Shown: in pieces, positions 54,130-63,740 of the stretch
How positions within the stretch are numbered: the stretch's first letter is position 1
Layout of the letters: each line of letters begins with the position of its first letter
DNA from: Parabacteroides timonensis
GTDB lineage: Bacteria; Bacteroidota; Bacteroidia; Bacteroidales; Tannerellaceae
Assembly (NCBI RefSeq): GCF_900128505.1
Contig: NZ_LT669941.1
Span: 3,556,806 to 3,620,805 of the forward strand
DNA: 64,000 nucleotides
Direction of reading: 5' to 3'
Notes under the pieces: generated by a model
Seen by the model: the letters and a program-made list of their open reading frames with translations, nothing else
Told to the model about the DNA's origin: nothing
Databases searched by the model: none
Translations under genes and position numbers: made by a program

Positions 54130-57100
54130 ATGGCAAATATATCGGAAACCAGTATAAACAGGCCGGTACTTTCGACAGTAATGATGCTCGTCATCCTGCT
54201 GTTCGGTATGATCGGCTACAAGTTCCTGGGGGTTCGCGAGTTCCCCAGTGTAGACCAGCCTATTATCTCGGTAAACGTATCCTATCCGGGAGCGAATGCC
54301 GAGGTTATCATGAACCAGATCACGGAGCCGTTGGAACAGAACATCAACGGTATCCCGGGTATCCGTTCACTGAGCAGCGTCAGCAGCCAGGGTAGCAGCC
54401 GTATCACCGTCGAGTTCGAGTTGTCGGTGGATATGGAAACGGCGGCTAACGACGTGCGCGACAAGGTATCGCGTGCCCAACGCTATCTGCCGCGCGACTG
54501 CGACCCTCCTACCGTATCGAAGGCCGATGCCGACGCATCGCCTATCATGCAGATCGGTATCCAGAGCAGCAGGCGTTCGCTGATGGAATTGAGCGAGATC
54601 GCCGAGCTGACGGTAAAAGAGCGTTTGCAGACGATCTCGAATGTGAGCGGGGTGGATATCTGGGGACAGAAACGTTACTCCATGCGCCTGTGGCTCGACC
54701 CGATCAAGATGGCGGGTTATGGCGTCACTCCGTTGGACGTGAAGAATGCGGTGGATGCGGAAAACGTAGAGTTGCCCTCCGGCAGTATCGAAGGAAATAC
54801 GATCGACCTCTCCATCCGTACGCTGGGACTGATGCATACGGCTAAAGAATTCGACGACCTGATCATCAAGGAGGATGCTAACAATATCGTTCGTTTCAAA
54901 GATGTGGGACGGGCGGAACTGGCCCCGGAAGACCTCCGCAGTATCCTGCGCAAAAACGGCGAGCCGATGGTGATCGACGTAATCATCCCCCAGCCGGGAG
55001 CCAACCATATCGAAATTGCCGACGAGGCTTACAGACGTATCGAGCAGCTGAAGAAAGATCTTCCGGAAGATGTGACGATCGAAATGATATACGACAATAC
55101 CCGTTTCATCCGCGCCTCCATCGCCGAGGTGGAAGAGACGATCTATGTGGCATTCGCACTGGTGGTATTGATCATCTTCCTGTTCCTGCGCGACTGGCGT
55201 GTGACGCTGGTACCGTGTGTGGTAATCCCGGTATCCCTGGTCGGGGCCTTCTTTGTAATGTATATATCCGGCTTCTCCATCAACGTATTGACCATGTTGG
55301 CCGTCGTGCTCTCCGTAGGGTTGGTGGTAGACGATGCGATTGTAGTCGCGGAGAATATCTATGTCCGTATCGAAAAGGGGATGAACCCGAAAGAGGCGGG
55401 GATAGAAGGGTCGAAGGAAATATTCTTTGCGGTAGTATCCACCACGATCACCCTGATCTCCGTATTCCTCCCGATCGTGTTTATGGAAGGGATGACAGGA
55501 CGTCTGTTCAAGGAGTTCAGTATCGTAATTGCAGGTTCCGTGGCGATTTCTTCATTTGTCGCCCTGACTTTTACGCCTATGCTCGCAACTAAGCTACTAC
55601 GCAGGCGGGAAAAGAAGAACTGGCTGTATGTGAAGACCGAACCTTTCTTCGAAGGGTTGAATAATATTTATGCCCGGTCGCTCAATTATTTCCTGAGCCA
55701 TAAATGGTGGGCGATCCCCATCGTGGCGATCCTGTTCGGTTCGATCGGATATTTCTGGAAAACGATCCGGTCGGAATTGTCACCCCTGGAAGACCGTTCG
55801 TCCATCTCGATCAATATGCGTGCGCAGGAAGGGGCTACCTTCGAGTTTATCCGCGATTATTCCGACCGGATAGCTGAACTGGCCGACTCTATCGCACCCG
55901 AGCGTAAGTTCCTGACCAACCGCTCGACGAGCAGTAACGCAAACATCAGCGTGATCCTGCCGGACATCAAAGAACGCGAGCGCTCGCAGATGGAAATAGC
56001 CGAGCAGCTTTCGGCGGCGGTGAGGAAAGAGACACAGGCCCGTGCATTCGTACAGCAGCAATCCACTTTCGGAGGACGCCGTGGGGGTATGCCCGTACAG
56101 TATGTATTACAGGCGCCCAGCCTGGAGAAACTGGCAGAACACCTGCCGGCTTTCATGCTGAAGGTAAACGAAAGTCCCGTATTCCAGATGGCGGACGTGA
56201 ACCTGAAGTTCACCAAGCCGGAGACGCGTATCGAGATCGACCGCGACAAGGCTTCTTCACTGGGAGTAAGTACCCGTAATATTGCTCAGACATTGCAGTA
56301 TGCGTTGAGCGGACAGCGTATGGGTTATTTCTATATGAACGGTAAACAGTATCAGATATTGGGAGAGATCAACCGTCAGCAACGTAACACGCCGCTCGAC
56401 CTGAAATCCATCTATGTACGTAGCGACAACGGGGATATGATCCAGCTGGATAACCTCGTCGCCCTGCATGAAGATGTGGCGCCGCCGCAGTTGTACCGCT
56501 ACAACCGCTTTGTGTCGGCAACGGTTTCCAGTGGTCTGAACAAAGGATATACAATAGGCGACGGTCTGGACGAAATGGATCGTATCGCGTCTGAGACGTT
56601 GGACAACAGCTTCCGTACGGCTCTTTCGGGCGAGTCGAAAGAGTTCCGCGAGAGTTCATCCAGCTTGATGTTCGCCATGATCCTGGCATTGTTGATGATC
56701 TACCTGGTGCTTGCCGCCCAATTCGAGAGCTTCAAAGACCCGCTGGTGGTGATGTTCACCGTGCCGCTGGCTATCGCCGGAGCGTTGATGTTTATGAGTT
56801 ATTCGGGCATTACGATGAATATATTCAGTCAGATCGGTATCATTATGTTGATCGGTCTGGTGGCGAAGAACGGTATCCTGATCGTGGAGTTTGCCAACCA
56901 GCGTCAGGAGGCGGGGTTGAGTATGGCGGAAGCGATCCGCTCGGCATCGACACAGCGTCTGCGTCCGATCCTGATGACCAGCGTGTCTACCATCCTCGGA
57001 TTGGTACCGCTGGTATATGCAACAGGCGAAGGAGCACAGGGACGTGTCGCGATGGGTATTGCCGTAGTAGGCGGTATGTTGGTTTCGACATTCCTTACTT

Positions 57101-57159
57101 TGTTTATCGTTCCGGCAATGTATAGTTTTATCTCAACAGACAGAGCAAAAAAGATATGA
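54130..57159 (+). CDS. RND multidrug efflux permease (HAE-1 family)
   Basis: 1009 residues, twelve membrane spans and two large periplasmic loops. SETSINRPVLSTVMMLVILL at the start and the proton-relay pair D401-D402 in GLVVDDAIVVAENI (TM4) are family signatures. The C-terminal repeat has GLVAKNGILIVEFANQ. It exports hydrophobic compounds with proton antiport. The stop overlaps the channel gene by four bases (ATGA). Confidence 0.96.
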   Translation: MANISETSINRPVLSTVMMLVILLFGMIGYKFLGVREFPSVDQPIISVNVSYPGANAEVIMNQITEPLEQNINGIPGIRSLSSVSSQGSSRITVEFELSVDMETAANDVRDKVSRAQRYLPRDCDPPTVSKADADASPIMQIGIQSSRRSLMELSEIAELTVKERLQTISNVSGVDIWGQKRYSMRLWLDPIKMAGYGVTPLDVKNAVDAENVELPSGSIEGNTIDLSIRTLGLMHTAKEFDDLIIKEDANNIVRFKDVGRAELAPEDLRSILRKNGEPMVIDVIIPQPGANHIEIADEAYRRIEQLKKDLPEDVTIEMIYDNTRFIRASIAEVEETIYVAFALVVLIIFLFLRDWRVTLVPCVVIPVSLVGAFFVMYISGFSINVLTMLAVVLSVGLVVDDAIVVAENIYVRIEKGMNPKEAGIEGSKEIFFAVVSTTITLISVFLPIVFMEGMTGRLFKEFSIVIAGSVAISSFVALTFTPMLATKLLRRREKKNWLYVKTEPFFEGLNNIYARSLNYFLSHKWWAIPIVAILFGSIGYFWKTIRSELSPLEDRSSISINMRAQEGATFEFIRDYSDRIAELADSIAPERKFLTNRSTSSNANISVILPDIKERERSQMEIAEQLSAAVRKETQARAFVQQQSTFGGRRGGMPVQYVLQAPSLEKLAEHLPAFMLKVNESPVFQMADVNLKFTKPETRIEIDRDKASSLGVSTRNIAQTLQYALSGQRMGYFYMNGKQYQILGEINRQQRNTPLDLKSIYVRSDNGDMIQLDNLVALHEDVAPPQLYRYNRFVSATVSSGLNKGYTIGDGLDEMDRIASETLDNSFRTALSGESKEFRESSSSLMFAMILALLMIYLVLAAQFESFKDPLVVMFTVPLAIAGALMFMSYSGITMNIFSQIGIIMLIGLVAKNGILIVEFANQRQEAGLSMAEAIRSASTQRLRPILMTSVSTILGLVPLVYATGEGAQGRVAMGIAVVGGMLVSTFLTLFIVPAMYSFISTDRAKKI

Positions 57160-58496
57160 AAAGATTGGCAATAATCATACTGGCTGCATCTGCTGCCCTG
57201 GGTGTAAAGGCGCAGGAAGTATACAGCCTCAGACAATGTATCGAAACGGGACTGGAGCGTAACTATTCCATCCGCATCATACGAAACGAACAACAGATTA
57301 GCGACAACAACGCTACGCCGGGCAATGCCGGTTACCTGCCCACCGTGGATATGAGCGGCGGGTTCAGCGGTTCGATCAACAACAACCGTAACAAGCTGAC
57401 CGACGGCACCACCGAAAAGCAAAACGGCGTCAACAGCGAAACCAGCAACATAGGCCTGAACGTGAACTGGACCGTATTCGACGGCTTCGGCATACAGGCC
57501 GAGTATTCGCGCCTGAAAGAGTTACAGCGGATGGGCGAACTGAACACCCGCATGACGATAGAGGATTTCGTGGCAGACCTTTCCAGCGAGTATTATAACC
57601 GTATCCGCCAGAATATCCGTCTGCGTAACCTACGTTCTTCCCTCGATCTTTCCCGCGAACGTGTCCGTATCGCGGAAGAGCGATATCATATCGGCTCCGG
57701 CTCACGCATGGACTTGCAACAGGCACAGGTCGACTTCAACTCCGACAGTTCGAAGGTTTTGAACCAGTTGGAGGTAGTCAACACCTCGCGTATCCGGCTC
57801 AATGAGCTGATGGCACTCGAAAATGTAGAGGAGAACATCGCTATCAAAGACTCGGTGATCTATCCGAATATCTTCCTGGATGAAGTGGAACTGTGGAAAA
57901 GCACGATAGAGTCGAACGCCTCGCTCCTGATCGCACAGAAAAACAAAACGCTTTCGGAACTGGATTACAAAAAGGTTAAAAGCCGCAACTACCCCTACGT
58001 AAAACTGAATGCGGGCTATGGCTACACCGCCAACTGGTATGAGGTGGGGAGCACCGACCTGCAACAACGCCTGGGCCTCAACTACGGCATAACCGTCGGG
58101 CTGAGTCTGTTCGACGGATTGAACCGCCGCCGCGAACGCCGCAATGCCCGTATCGAGATCGAGAATAAGGAATTACGCATGCAGGAACTGGAACTGGCCT
58201 TACGTGCGGACATGAGTAACCTCTGGATGGCTTACCAGAATAACCTCGACCTATGGAGCCTGGAAAAGGAAAACCTGGTCGTTGCACAAGAGAACTACCG
58301 TATCGCCATCGACCGCTACAAATTGGGTGAGCTTTCCGGTATCGAACTGCGCGAAGCACAAAACAGCTTACTGGAAGCCGAAGAACGCCAGTCCATCGCA
58401 GAATACTCCACCAAACTCTGCGAAGTCTCCCTGCTCCAACTGAGCGGCCAGATCCTGACGTATGTGGCTCCGGAACCGGAGAAAGCAAGTTTTTAA
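57156..58496 (+). CDS. TolC-family outer-membrane efflux channel
   Basis: 446 residues, signal peptide of about 20 (VKAQ). Two OEP repeats: YSLRQCIETGLERNYSIRII and a tail with RYKLGELSGIELREAQNSLL. It completes the RND tripartite pump. Immediately followed by a hairpin-rich repeat stretch. Confidence 0.94.
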   Translation: MKRLAIIILAASAALGVKAQEVYSLRQCIETGLERNYSIRIIRNEQQISDNNATPGNAGYLPTVDMSGGFSGSINNNRNKLTDGTTEKQNGVNSETSNIGLNVNWTVFDGFGIQAEYSRLKELQRMGELNTRMTIEDFVADLSSEYYNRIRQNIRLRNLRSSLDLSRERVRIAEERYHIGSGSRMDLQQAQVDFNSDSSKVLNQLEVVNTSRIRLNELMALENVEENIAIKDSVIYPNIFLDEVELWKSTIESNASLLIAQKNKTLSELDYKKVKSRNYPYVKLNAGYGYTANWYEVGSTDLQQRLGLNYGITVGLSLFDGLNRRRERRNARIEIENKELRMQELELALRADMSNLWMAYQNNLDLWSLEKENLVVAQENYRIAIDRYKLGELSGIELREAQNSLLEAEERQSIAEYSTKLCEVSLLQLSGQILTYVAPEPEKASF

Positions 58497-58497
58497 C

Positions 58498-58707
58498 TAC
58501 TTTTGGCTTGATCCAAAAGTAGACAAAAATCAAGGCCTCAGCTGGCGAGCGTTAAGCGCAGCAGCCGGAGTGAGCGTCCGGAGCATCCGCTGTAGGGGTC
58601 GTTCGCGAACGACCCTTACCTATCGACAGCGAACGTAGGATGCGGAGTAGCGAACCAGGTGCAGCCTTGAACTTTTGATTACTTTTCTTTCAAGAGAAAA
58701 GTAATTT
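58498..58707. repeat. Hairpin-rich intergenic repeat after the tolC-like gene
   Basis: CTACTTTTGG (58498-58507) pairs with CCAAAAGTAG (58513-58522), GTAGGGGTCGTTCGCGAACG with its complement forms a hairpin at 58592-58619, and ATTACTTTTCT pairs with AGAAAAGTAAT at about 58678-58705. The last hairpin contains the stop codon of the DUF4625 gene. The stretch between (58523-58590) is G+C-rich without coding signal. Similar blocks are common between convergent genes in Bacteroidales, and some hairpins probably terminate both flanking transcripts. Confidence 0.7.
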
Positions 58708-59140
58708 TAATATTGCGCGCTACATACGCCTCGTTTCCGGCAGCATCCGTACAATATACCATCAGGTGATAATTACCTTCTGTTGCATTGGCCGGAATCT
58801 CTATTTCATGGTGATGGATATGCGTATTCTTCTGGCCTGACACATCCCATGACCGGTTAAATGCAAAAGCGACCGTCTCGCCTGTCACCGCCTTCGTATG
58901 GTCGTGCCCGTCGAAGTTATTGTGTATCTCGACCTTATAAGAGCCAAGCATCACATTATCCGACAGATCCATTTCAAAATGGATGGAAGAGCCCGGCTTC
59001 AACATCGCCCCCTCTTCCGGTTCGATCAGGTTGATGACCGGCTTCGTCGTGTCGCCGTCCTTTTCATCATCCGAACAAGATACAAACAAGGCAGATACTG
59101 CCAGGATACTAACTATCGATAGATAAAATGCTGTTTTCAT
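58679..59140 (-). CDS. DUF4625-like histidine-rich lipoprotein
   Basis: 153 residues, lipobox LFVSC at Cys22. The rest is one Ig-like beta-sandwich: KPVINLIEPEEGAMLKPGSS, then FEMDLSDNVMLGSYKVEIHN. Two histidine-rich loops, FDGHDHTKAV and THIHHHEIEIP, suggest metal binding. DUF4625 proteins are of unknown role and often sit next to TonB-dependent receptors. The start overlaps the receptor stop by four bases (ATGA). Probably an outer-membrane metal-capture partner (inference). Confidence 0.8.
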   Translation of the reverse strand: MKTAFYLSIVSILAVSALFVSCSDDEKDGDTTKPVINLIEPEEGAMLKPGSSIHFEMDLSDNVMLGSYKVEIHNNFDGHDHTKAVTGETVAFAFNRSWDVSGQKNTHIHHHEIEIPANATEGNYHLMVYCTDAAGNEAYVARNIKITFLLKEK

Positions 59141-61293
59141 TTGAGTAATTTTTTAAATGGAATCTTTATTAATAACTGGAAGTTACGTCCCGGCTCCGGG
59201 ATCTCTACCTTACGATAAAAACTGAGGTGATTGTAATATTTCGTATTCAGTAAATTCCGGGCAGACAGAGTAACCTCTATATCCGTCCCGCCCATAGGAA
59301 TACGGAAGCCGGCACCCAGATGCAATAACTGTGCTCCCGGCGTAGGATCTTCATTCCGGGCTACCCGGTTCTGATCGGCTATATACTGGTGTTCCACATA
59401 AAAACGCATCCGTTTCTTCTCCCACGAAAGCGTGTTCCGCAGGGAACCGGGGGGAGAGAAACTAAGCGGTATATGTTCGTCGCAGTTGTAGGTGTAGACA
59501 TACTCGCCTCCCAATTCATAACTGAGATGCAACGGCAGATCGACCTTTGCTGAAAGTTCCCCACCGGCAAAAAGAGCCTCGGCTCCCGTATAGCGGTAAA
59601 TCTGCCCGGCATGTGGAAGAACAGACCATTCGCCGGTCGGTTTCAAATAGATATAGTTGCTGAACCAACTGACAAACGGAGAAAAGGTAACCGAAAAGAA
59701 CTTTCCAAAGAAGGAATAAGCCATATCCAACTGCCAGCCCCGTTCGGAGTCCAGGTTCGGGTCGCCCTGCTCATGCCGGAAAGTACCGTGATGCACCCCG
59801 TTGGAGGCCAGTTCGTTCGCACCCGGCAAACGAAAGCTATGTCCTACATTGACTTTCACCAGATGCTCCCTGGCCGGCGACCAGACAACACCCAACGAAG
59901 CGGAGTAATCGCCGAAGCTCCTGTCTACCGCATGACTGCGTACCTCATTCGCATCGATGACTGCCTGGTCGTAACCTTGCTCCTGGAGATAAGTAGCCAG
60001 ATAAGCATCCGTAAAAGGGCTGATATCCGTTTTACCTATATCATAACGCAGTCCGCCGCTGACAGACAATACCTCCGTCGGCTTATAAGTAGTCAGCCAG
60101 GAGAAGCCTGTTGTAAAACGAGTATATTCCGGCAGCAGGAAAGAGTACCCCGAAATGGTATTCCGCTGGTACTGCAAGTCCCAGCCGGCACTGTGATCCC
60201 AAACCGGAGAGCCGGTAAGCCGCACTTTCACACCCGAACTGAACGTATTCAAGGTAAAAGCCAACTCTTTGTCCGGATCTATGTCGGGCACAGGCTGTGT
60301 GCCGTAATGGGTATGGAACAGGCTCCATTCCTCGCGGTGATTGTTCTGGTATCCCAGATCCCACTGAAGCAATAGCTTCTCCCAGGCATACTCCTGATGG
60401 GTAGTCACCTTCAGATGATTGACAAAACTGTAAGGCAATTCGATGTTCCGCGAACTACCGTCGTCCTCCACCCGCGACGGGTCGGGAATGCCGTGAGCAC
60501 CCGGAAAGAAACCCACCTTCTGATAAGCGTTGCTGACCGCATAATTCCCCATATAACCGTTCTTCCGATATTGGGTAAATAAGCTCGCATCTCGCTCGAA
60601 GCCGGCCGTATTCTTCAACCGGCGGTTATATACAGGGATCTTCTGAGTCAGGTAACTGATCGTATCCGTCGGGATACGGTAATCGCTGAAATGCTGCTCC
60701 GAATAACGCAGCTTCGTGAACCAACGATCCTTCTTCACACCCAACATCAGGGAGCCGCCGAACAGTCCGTTGACCGACTTCCCCAATAAATCCACCTCAC
60801 CGAACACCTGGTCGTCAAACGGAGGCGCGGCCTGGGTAATCTCGACTACTCCGCCCATCGCATCACTCCCGTACAGGAGCGAAGCCGGCCCTTTCCTTAT
60901 GTTAACCTGTTCTACATTGAAAGCATCTATTTCAAGCCCGTGGTCGGCTCCCCACTGCTGGCCTTCCTGCTTGATGCCGTTCTCCGTCACCGATACCCTG
61001 TTGAAGCCCATACCACGAATCACCGGCTTCGAAAAACCGGAACCGATATCCATCGAATGAACCCCGGGAAGCTGTTCCAGGGTCTGCATCAAATTGCCGG
61101 AAAAATGCTCTTTTAGAAATTCTTTCCCAACCACATCCAAATGGAGTGTCGTATTCCTGTTCCGCAGATACTGGTAGTTTTCAGTAACCACAATCTCGGA
61201 AAGCGACACACTTCGGAGCGAGTCGGGATCTTGGGCATGAAGGGTACCTATACAGCATACCACCAGCATACCCGGAATTATTCCGATACGCAT
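59137..61293 (-). CDS. TonB-dependent outer-membrane receptor, probable metal or small-chelate uptake
   Basis: 718 residues, signal peptide of about 20, plug domain from about 35 (SLSEIVVTENYQYL; GVHSMDIGSGFSKPVIRGMG; IRKGPASLLYGSDAMGGVVE) and a barrel ending in a terminal phenylalanine-rich strand. It lacks the carboxypeptidase-like N-terminal domain of SusC proteins and has no SusD partner, so it belongs to the siderophore/metal type. Its histidine-rich neighbours suggest zinc, copper or another transition metal; the substrate is inference. Confidence 0.9.
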   Translation of the reverse strand: MRIGIIPGMLVVCCIGTLHAQDPDSLRSVSLSEIVVTENYQYLRNRNTTLHLDVVGKEFLKEHFSGNLMQTLEQLPGVHSMDIGSGFSKPVIRGMGFNRVSVTENGIKQEGQQWGADHGLEIDAFNVEQVNIRKGPASLLYGSDAMGGVVEITQAAPPFDDQVFGEVDLLGKSVNGLFGGSLMLGVKKDRWFTKLRYSEQHFSDYRIPTDTISYLTQKIPVYNRRLKNTAGFERDASLFTQYRKNGYMGNYAVSNAYQKVGFFPGAHGIPDPSRVEDDGSSRNIELPYSFVNHLKVTTHQEYAWEKLLLQWDLGYQNNHREEWSLFHTHYGTQPVPDIDPDKELAFTLNTFSSGVKVRLTGSPVWDHSAGWDLQYQRNTISGYSFLLPEYTRFTTGFSWLTTYKPTEVLSVSGGLRYDIGKTDISPFTDAYLATYLQEQGYDQAVIDANEVRSHAVDRSFGDYSASLGVVWSPAREHLVKVNVGHSFRLPGANELASNGVHHGTFRHEQGDPNLDSERGWQLDMAYSFFGKFFSVTFSPFVSWFSNYIYLKPTGEWSVLPHAGQIYRYTGAEALFAGGELSAKVDLPLHLSYELGGEYVYTYNCDEHIPLSFSPPGSLRNTLSWEKKRMRFYVEHQYIADQNRVARNEDPTPGAQLLHLGAGFRIPMGGTDIEVTLSARNLLNTKYYNHLSFYRKVEIPEPGRNFQLLIKIPFKKLLK

Positions 61294-61337
61294 AAATACA
61301 ATCTGTTTAATTTAGAAAATAATGAATTAGATATGTA

Positions 61338-61667
61338 TCAGGCTACCGGCGGAGCACGGAGATTAGGTGAATAAGAAAGCAGAAAAACCTTCTTACCCGG
61401 GAAAGTAATACGCTCGACAGGACTGAGCGCAAGTATAAAATGTAAATCAAGTGAATGCGATTCGAGGAATGGCGAAAGGAAAAAATTACAGATCAGACAG
61501 TGGTCGGGGTTTTGAGAATGTCCTTCCCCTTCATCGGCATGCGAAGTAGTGCAGCAAGTCACCTCTTTCAGTTCATGCCTATGCGCGATCTTCACGACGA
61601 AGAACGGAAGCATGACCAAAAGCAATAACCACGCCAGGAATACCTGTTTTCTTCTTTCTGCCTTCAC
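61338..61667 (-). CDS. Small Cys/His-rich membrane-anchored protein
   Basis: 109 residues. One N-terminal membrane span (about 8-26) followed by IAHRHELKEVTCCTTSHADE, then HSQNPDHCLICNF, so clustered histidines and cysteines in the periplasmic part. Similar small proteins precede TonB receptors in Bacteroidetes; family not certain. It begins the operon, 44 bases before the receptor, with a -7 box at 61710-61717. Likely metal-binding (inference). Confidence 0.7.
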   Translation of the reverse strand: MKAERRKQVFLAWLLLLVMLPFFVVKIAHRHELKEVTCCTTSHADEGEGHSQNPDHCLICNFFLSPFLESHSLDLHFILALSPVERITFPGKKVFLLSYSPNLRAPPVA

Positions 61668-61709
61668 TAATGGGTCTGTTGGAGTGATAAATAATCCTTA
61701 TTGATAAGA

Positions 61710-61717
61710 CAAAGGTA
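61710..61717 (-). promoter_or_regulatory. -7 box (TACCTTTG) for the TonB receptor operon
   Basis: Minus-strand TACCTTTG, 43 bases before the first start at 61667. No -33 TTG at the usual distance, so it may need an activator or a repressor site; none was recognised. A metal-responsive operator was looked for and not found. Confidence 0.55.
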
Positions 61718-61747
61718 GCAATAATCGGTGAGATATGGAAAAGTAGA

Positions 61748-61757
61748 GCAAAGTTAT
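61748..61757. other. Candidate attachment site core at the ICE end
   Basis: GCAAAGTTAT; its complement ATAACTTTGC matches nine bases or wildcards of the GTANNTTTGC core used by the CTnDOT integrase, with A for the first G. It lies 281 bases before the integrase ATG, at the point where the host operon's promoter region ends. In 61758-62038, words GTTACC/GTAACGG recur (61793, 61851, 61862 areas), possible integrase arm sites. Placement is inference. Confidence 0.35.
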
Positions 61758-62038
61758 TGAGAAATAGGCTTTTTGAGAAAGTTACTTCTGTAACCGGATG
61801 ACGAGAAAAGTCAAGTATGAACCAAGTTAGGACTTCGCTACGTTACCGATTCGTTACCCTGCATAATTGGTGGTATCGGAGCTTAGGAAGAATAGCGAAA
61901 TACGCTATTATATAGTGAGTTACTGACAACTCACGTAATAATTTTGGTAACGGATGATAGTTGCACCGTTCCTCTGCGATTTGCGTATCGACGAAGGACT
62001 CTTCACCAAGTAATTTTGAAACCAAAAAGTTCAGAACG

Positions 62039-63274
62039 ATGAAGAGTACATTTTCAGTCATCTTCTACCTCAAACGGCAGGTAGTGAAGAAAGACGGGAC
62101 AGTTCCCGTCATGGGTCGAATCACGGTGGACGGAAGCCAGACACAGTTCAGTTGCAAGCTGACCGTCGATCCGAAGTTGTGGGACACCAAAGGCGGGCGC
62201 GTCACGGGCAGAAGCACGGCGGCACTCGAAACGAACCGCCTGCTCGACAAGATGCGCGTGCGCATCAACAAGCACTATCAGGAAATCATGGAGCGTGACA
62301 ACTACGTCACGGCGGAAAAGGTCAAGAACGCCTTTCTCGGACTTGAACACCGCTACCATACCTTGATGCAGGTGTTCAGCAGGCATAACGAGGACTACGA
62401 GAAGCAGGTGGAGGCAGGCATGAAAGCCAAAGGCACGCTTGCCAAGTACAAGACCGTGTACAAGCACCTGCAGGAGTTCCTCACCATCCGCTACCATGTG
62501 AAGGACATTGCCTTGAAGGAGCTTACCCCGGCATTTATCTCCGACTTCGAGATGTTCCTCCGCACGGACAAGCATTGCTGCACCAATACCGTGTGGTTGT
62601 ACGTATGCCCGCTGCGGACGATGGTGTTCATCGCCATCAACAACGAGTGGCTCATGCGCGACCCGTTCCGGGAGTACGAAATCAAGAAGGAGGAAACGAC
62701 ACGCAGTTTCCTGACGAAAGATGAAATCCGCCTGCTGATGGACGGGAAACTGAAGAACGCCAAGCAGGAGCTTTACCGCGACCTCTACCTGTTCTGCGCC
62801 TTCACGGGCTTGTCCTTCGCCGACATGCGCAATCTCACGGAGGAGAATATCCGCACCTACTTCGACGATCACGAGTGGATCAACATCAGCCGTCAGAAGA
62901 CGGGTGTCGTTTCCAACATCCGCCTGCTTGACATCGCCAAGCGGATTATCGACAAGTACCGGGGATTGTGCGAGGACGGCAGGATATTCCCCGTCCCCCA
63001 CTATATGACCTGCCTGCATGGAATCCGGGCCGTCGCCAAGCGTTGCGGCATCACCAAGCATATCACGTGGCACCAAAGCCGCCACACGGCAGCCACGACG
63101 GTTTTTCTGTCCAACGGCGTGCCCATTGAGACGGTGAGTTCCATGTTAGGGCACAAGAGCATAAAGACCACCCAGATTTATGCGAAGATAACCAAGGAGA
63201 AGCTCAACCAAGACATGGAGAGCCTTGCCGCCAAGTTGAACACCATTGAGGAATTTACCGGATGTAACATCTAA
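62039..63274 (+). CDS. IntDOT-like tyrosine recombinase (integrase)
   Basis: 411 residues from the ATG at 62039, the same length as I recall for IntDOT; an earlier in-frame start at 61961 would add 26 residues over probable att DNA. Arm-binding domain 1-100, core-binding about 105-205, catalytic domain about 220-400. Active-site residues: K287, H345 and R348 (WHQSRHT), H372 (LGHKS) and nucleophile Y381. The first catalytic arginine is replaced by serine, S259 in TGLSFADM, the known oddity of IntDOT. It integrates and excises the element. Confidence 0.93.
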   Translation: MKSTFSVIFYLKRQVVKKDGTVPVMGRITVDGSQTQFSCKLTVDPKLWDTKGGRVTGRSTAALETNRLLDKMRVRINKHYQEIMERDNYVTAEKVKNAFLGLEHRYHTLMQVFSRHNEDYEKQVEAGMKAKGTLAKYKTVYKHLQEFLTIRYHVKDIALKELTPAFISDFEMFLRTDKHCCTNTVWLYVCPLRTMVFIAINNEWLMRDPFREYEIKKEETTRSFLTKDEIRLLMDGKLKNAKQELYRDLYLFCAFTGLSFADMRNLTEENIRTYFDDHEWINISRQKTGVVSNIRLLDIAKRIIDKYRGLCEDGRIFPVPHYMTCLHGIRAVAKRCGITKHITWHQSRHTAATTVFLSNGVPIETVSSMLGHKSIKTTQIYAKITKEKLNQDMESLAAKLNTIEEFTGCNI

Positions 63275-63280
63275 AACAGT

Positions 63281-63640
63281 ATGAAACGAGGAATAATTAT
63301 CATAGAGGACAAGAAGGTCAACGTAACCGGTAACGAGGTATGGATGACCGCCACCGAAATCGCCGGACTGTTCCGTGCAGGCGTCCCGGCAGTGAACGCC
63401 GCCATCAAAGCCGTCCGCAAGTCGGACGTGCTGAACGACTACGAGGTGTGCCGCTACATGCGGCTTGAAAACGGTCTGCACGCCGATGTTTATGCGCTTG
63501 AAATCATCATCCCCATCGCTTTCCGGCTGAACACCTACTGCACGCACGTGTTCCGCAGGTGGCTGGTGGAGAAGGCCCTTGCCAAAGAAAAGCAGCAGGC
63601 GTACGTGATGCTTGTCCACAAGGCAAACGGGTATTGCTGA
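63281..63640 (+). CDS. Small RhuM/KilA-like accessory protein of the element
   Basis: 119 residues, six bases after int. VWMTATEIAGLFRAGVPAVN and YALEIIIPIAFRLNTY follow the same pattern as the RhuM N-terminal region seen in the broken gene at 28 kb (VWLTQAQMADLF; LDVIISVGYRV). It may be a DNA-binding accessory or regulator of integration. Family by eye only. Confidence 0.6.
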   Translation: MKRGIIIIEDKKVNVTGNEVWMTATEIAGLFRAGVPAVNAAIKAVRKSDVLNDYEVCRYMRLENGLHADVYALEIIIPIAFRLNTYCTHVFRRWLVEKALAKEKQQAYVMLVHKANGYC

Positions 63641-63675
63641 ACCCACATGGACATTGACGGTGCCGGCAACGCAAA

Positions 63676-63717
63676 GAGGAAACGGACAGCTCCCCGACCG
63701 GGGTTGTCCGTTTCCTC
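63676..63717. terminator. Bidirectional hairpin terminator between convergent ICE genes
   Basis: GAGGAAACGGACA (63676-63688) pairs perfectly with TGTCCGTTTCCTC (63705-63717) around an inner CCCC/GGGG pair. It lies between the plus-strand ORF ending at 63640 and the minus-strand gene ending at 63741. Confidence 0.8.
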
Positions 63718-63740
63718 CTTGTGCATACCGCCGCCTTATC

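Noticed and set aside
61961..62038. Upstream in-frame start of the integrase adding 26 residues
   Set aside because: The ATG at 62039 gives the 411-residue length of the family and the extension lies in likely attachment-arm DNA.
62054..63085. Long open frame opposite the integrase (343 codons, minus strand)
   Set aside because: It is the antisense shadow of a well-defined integrase in a G+C-rich stretch; no domain or start signal supports it.
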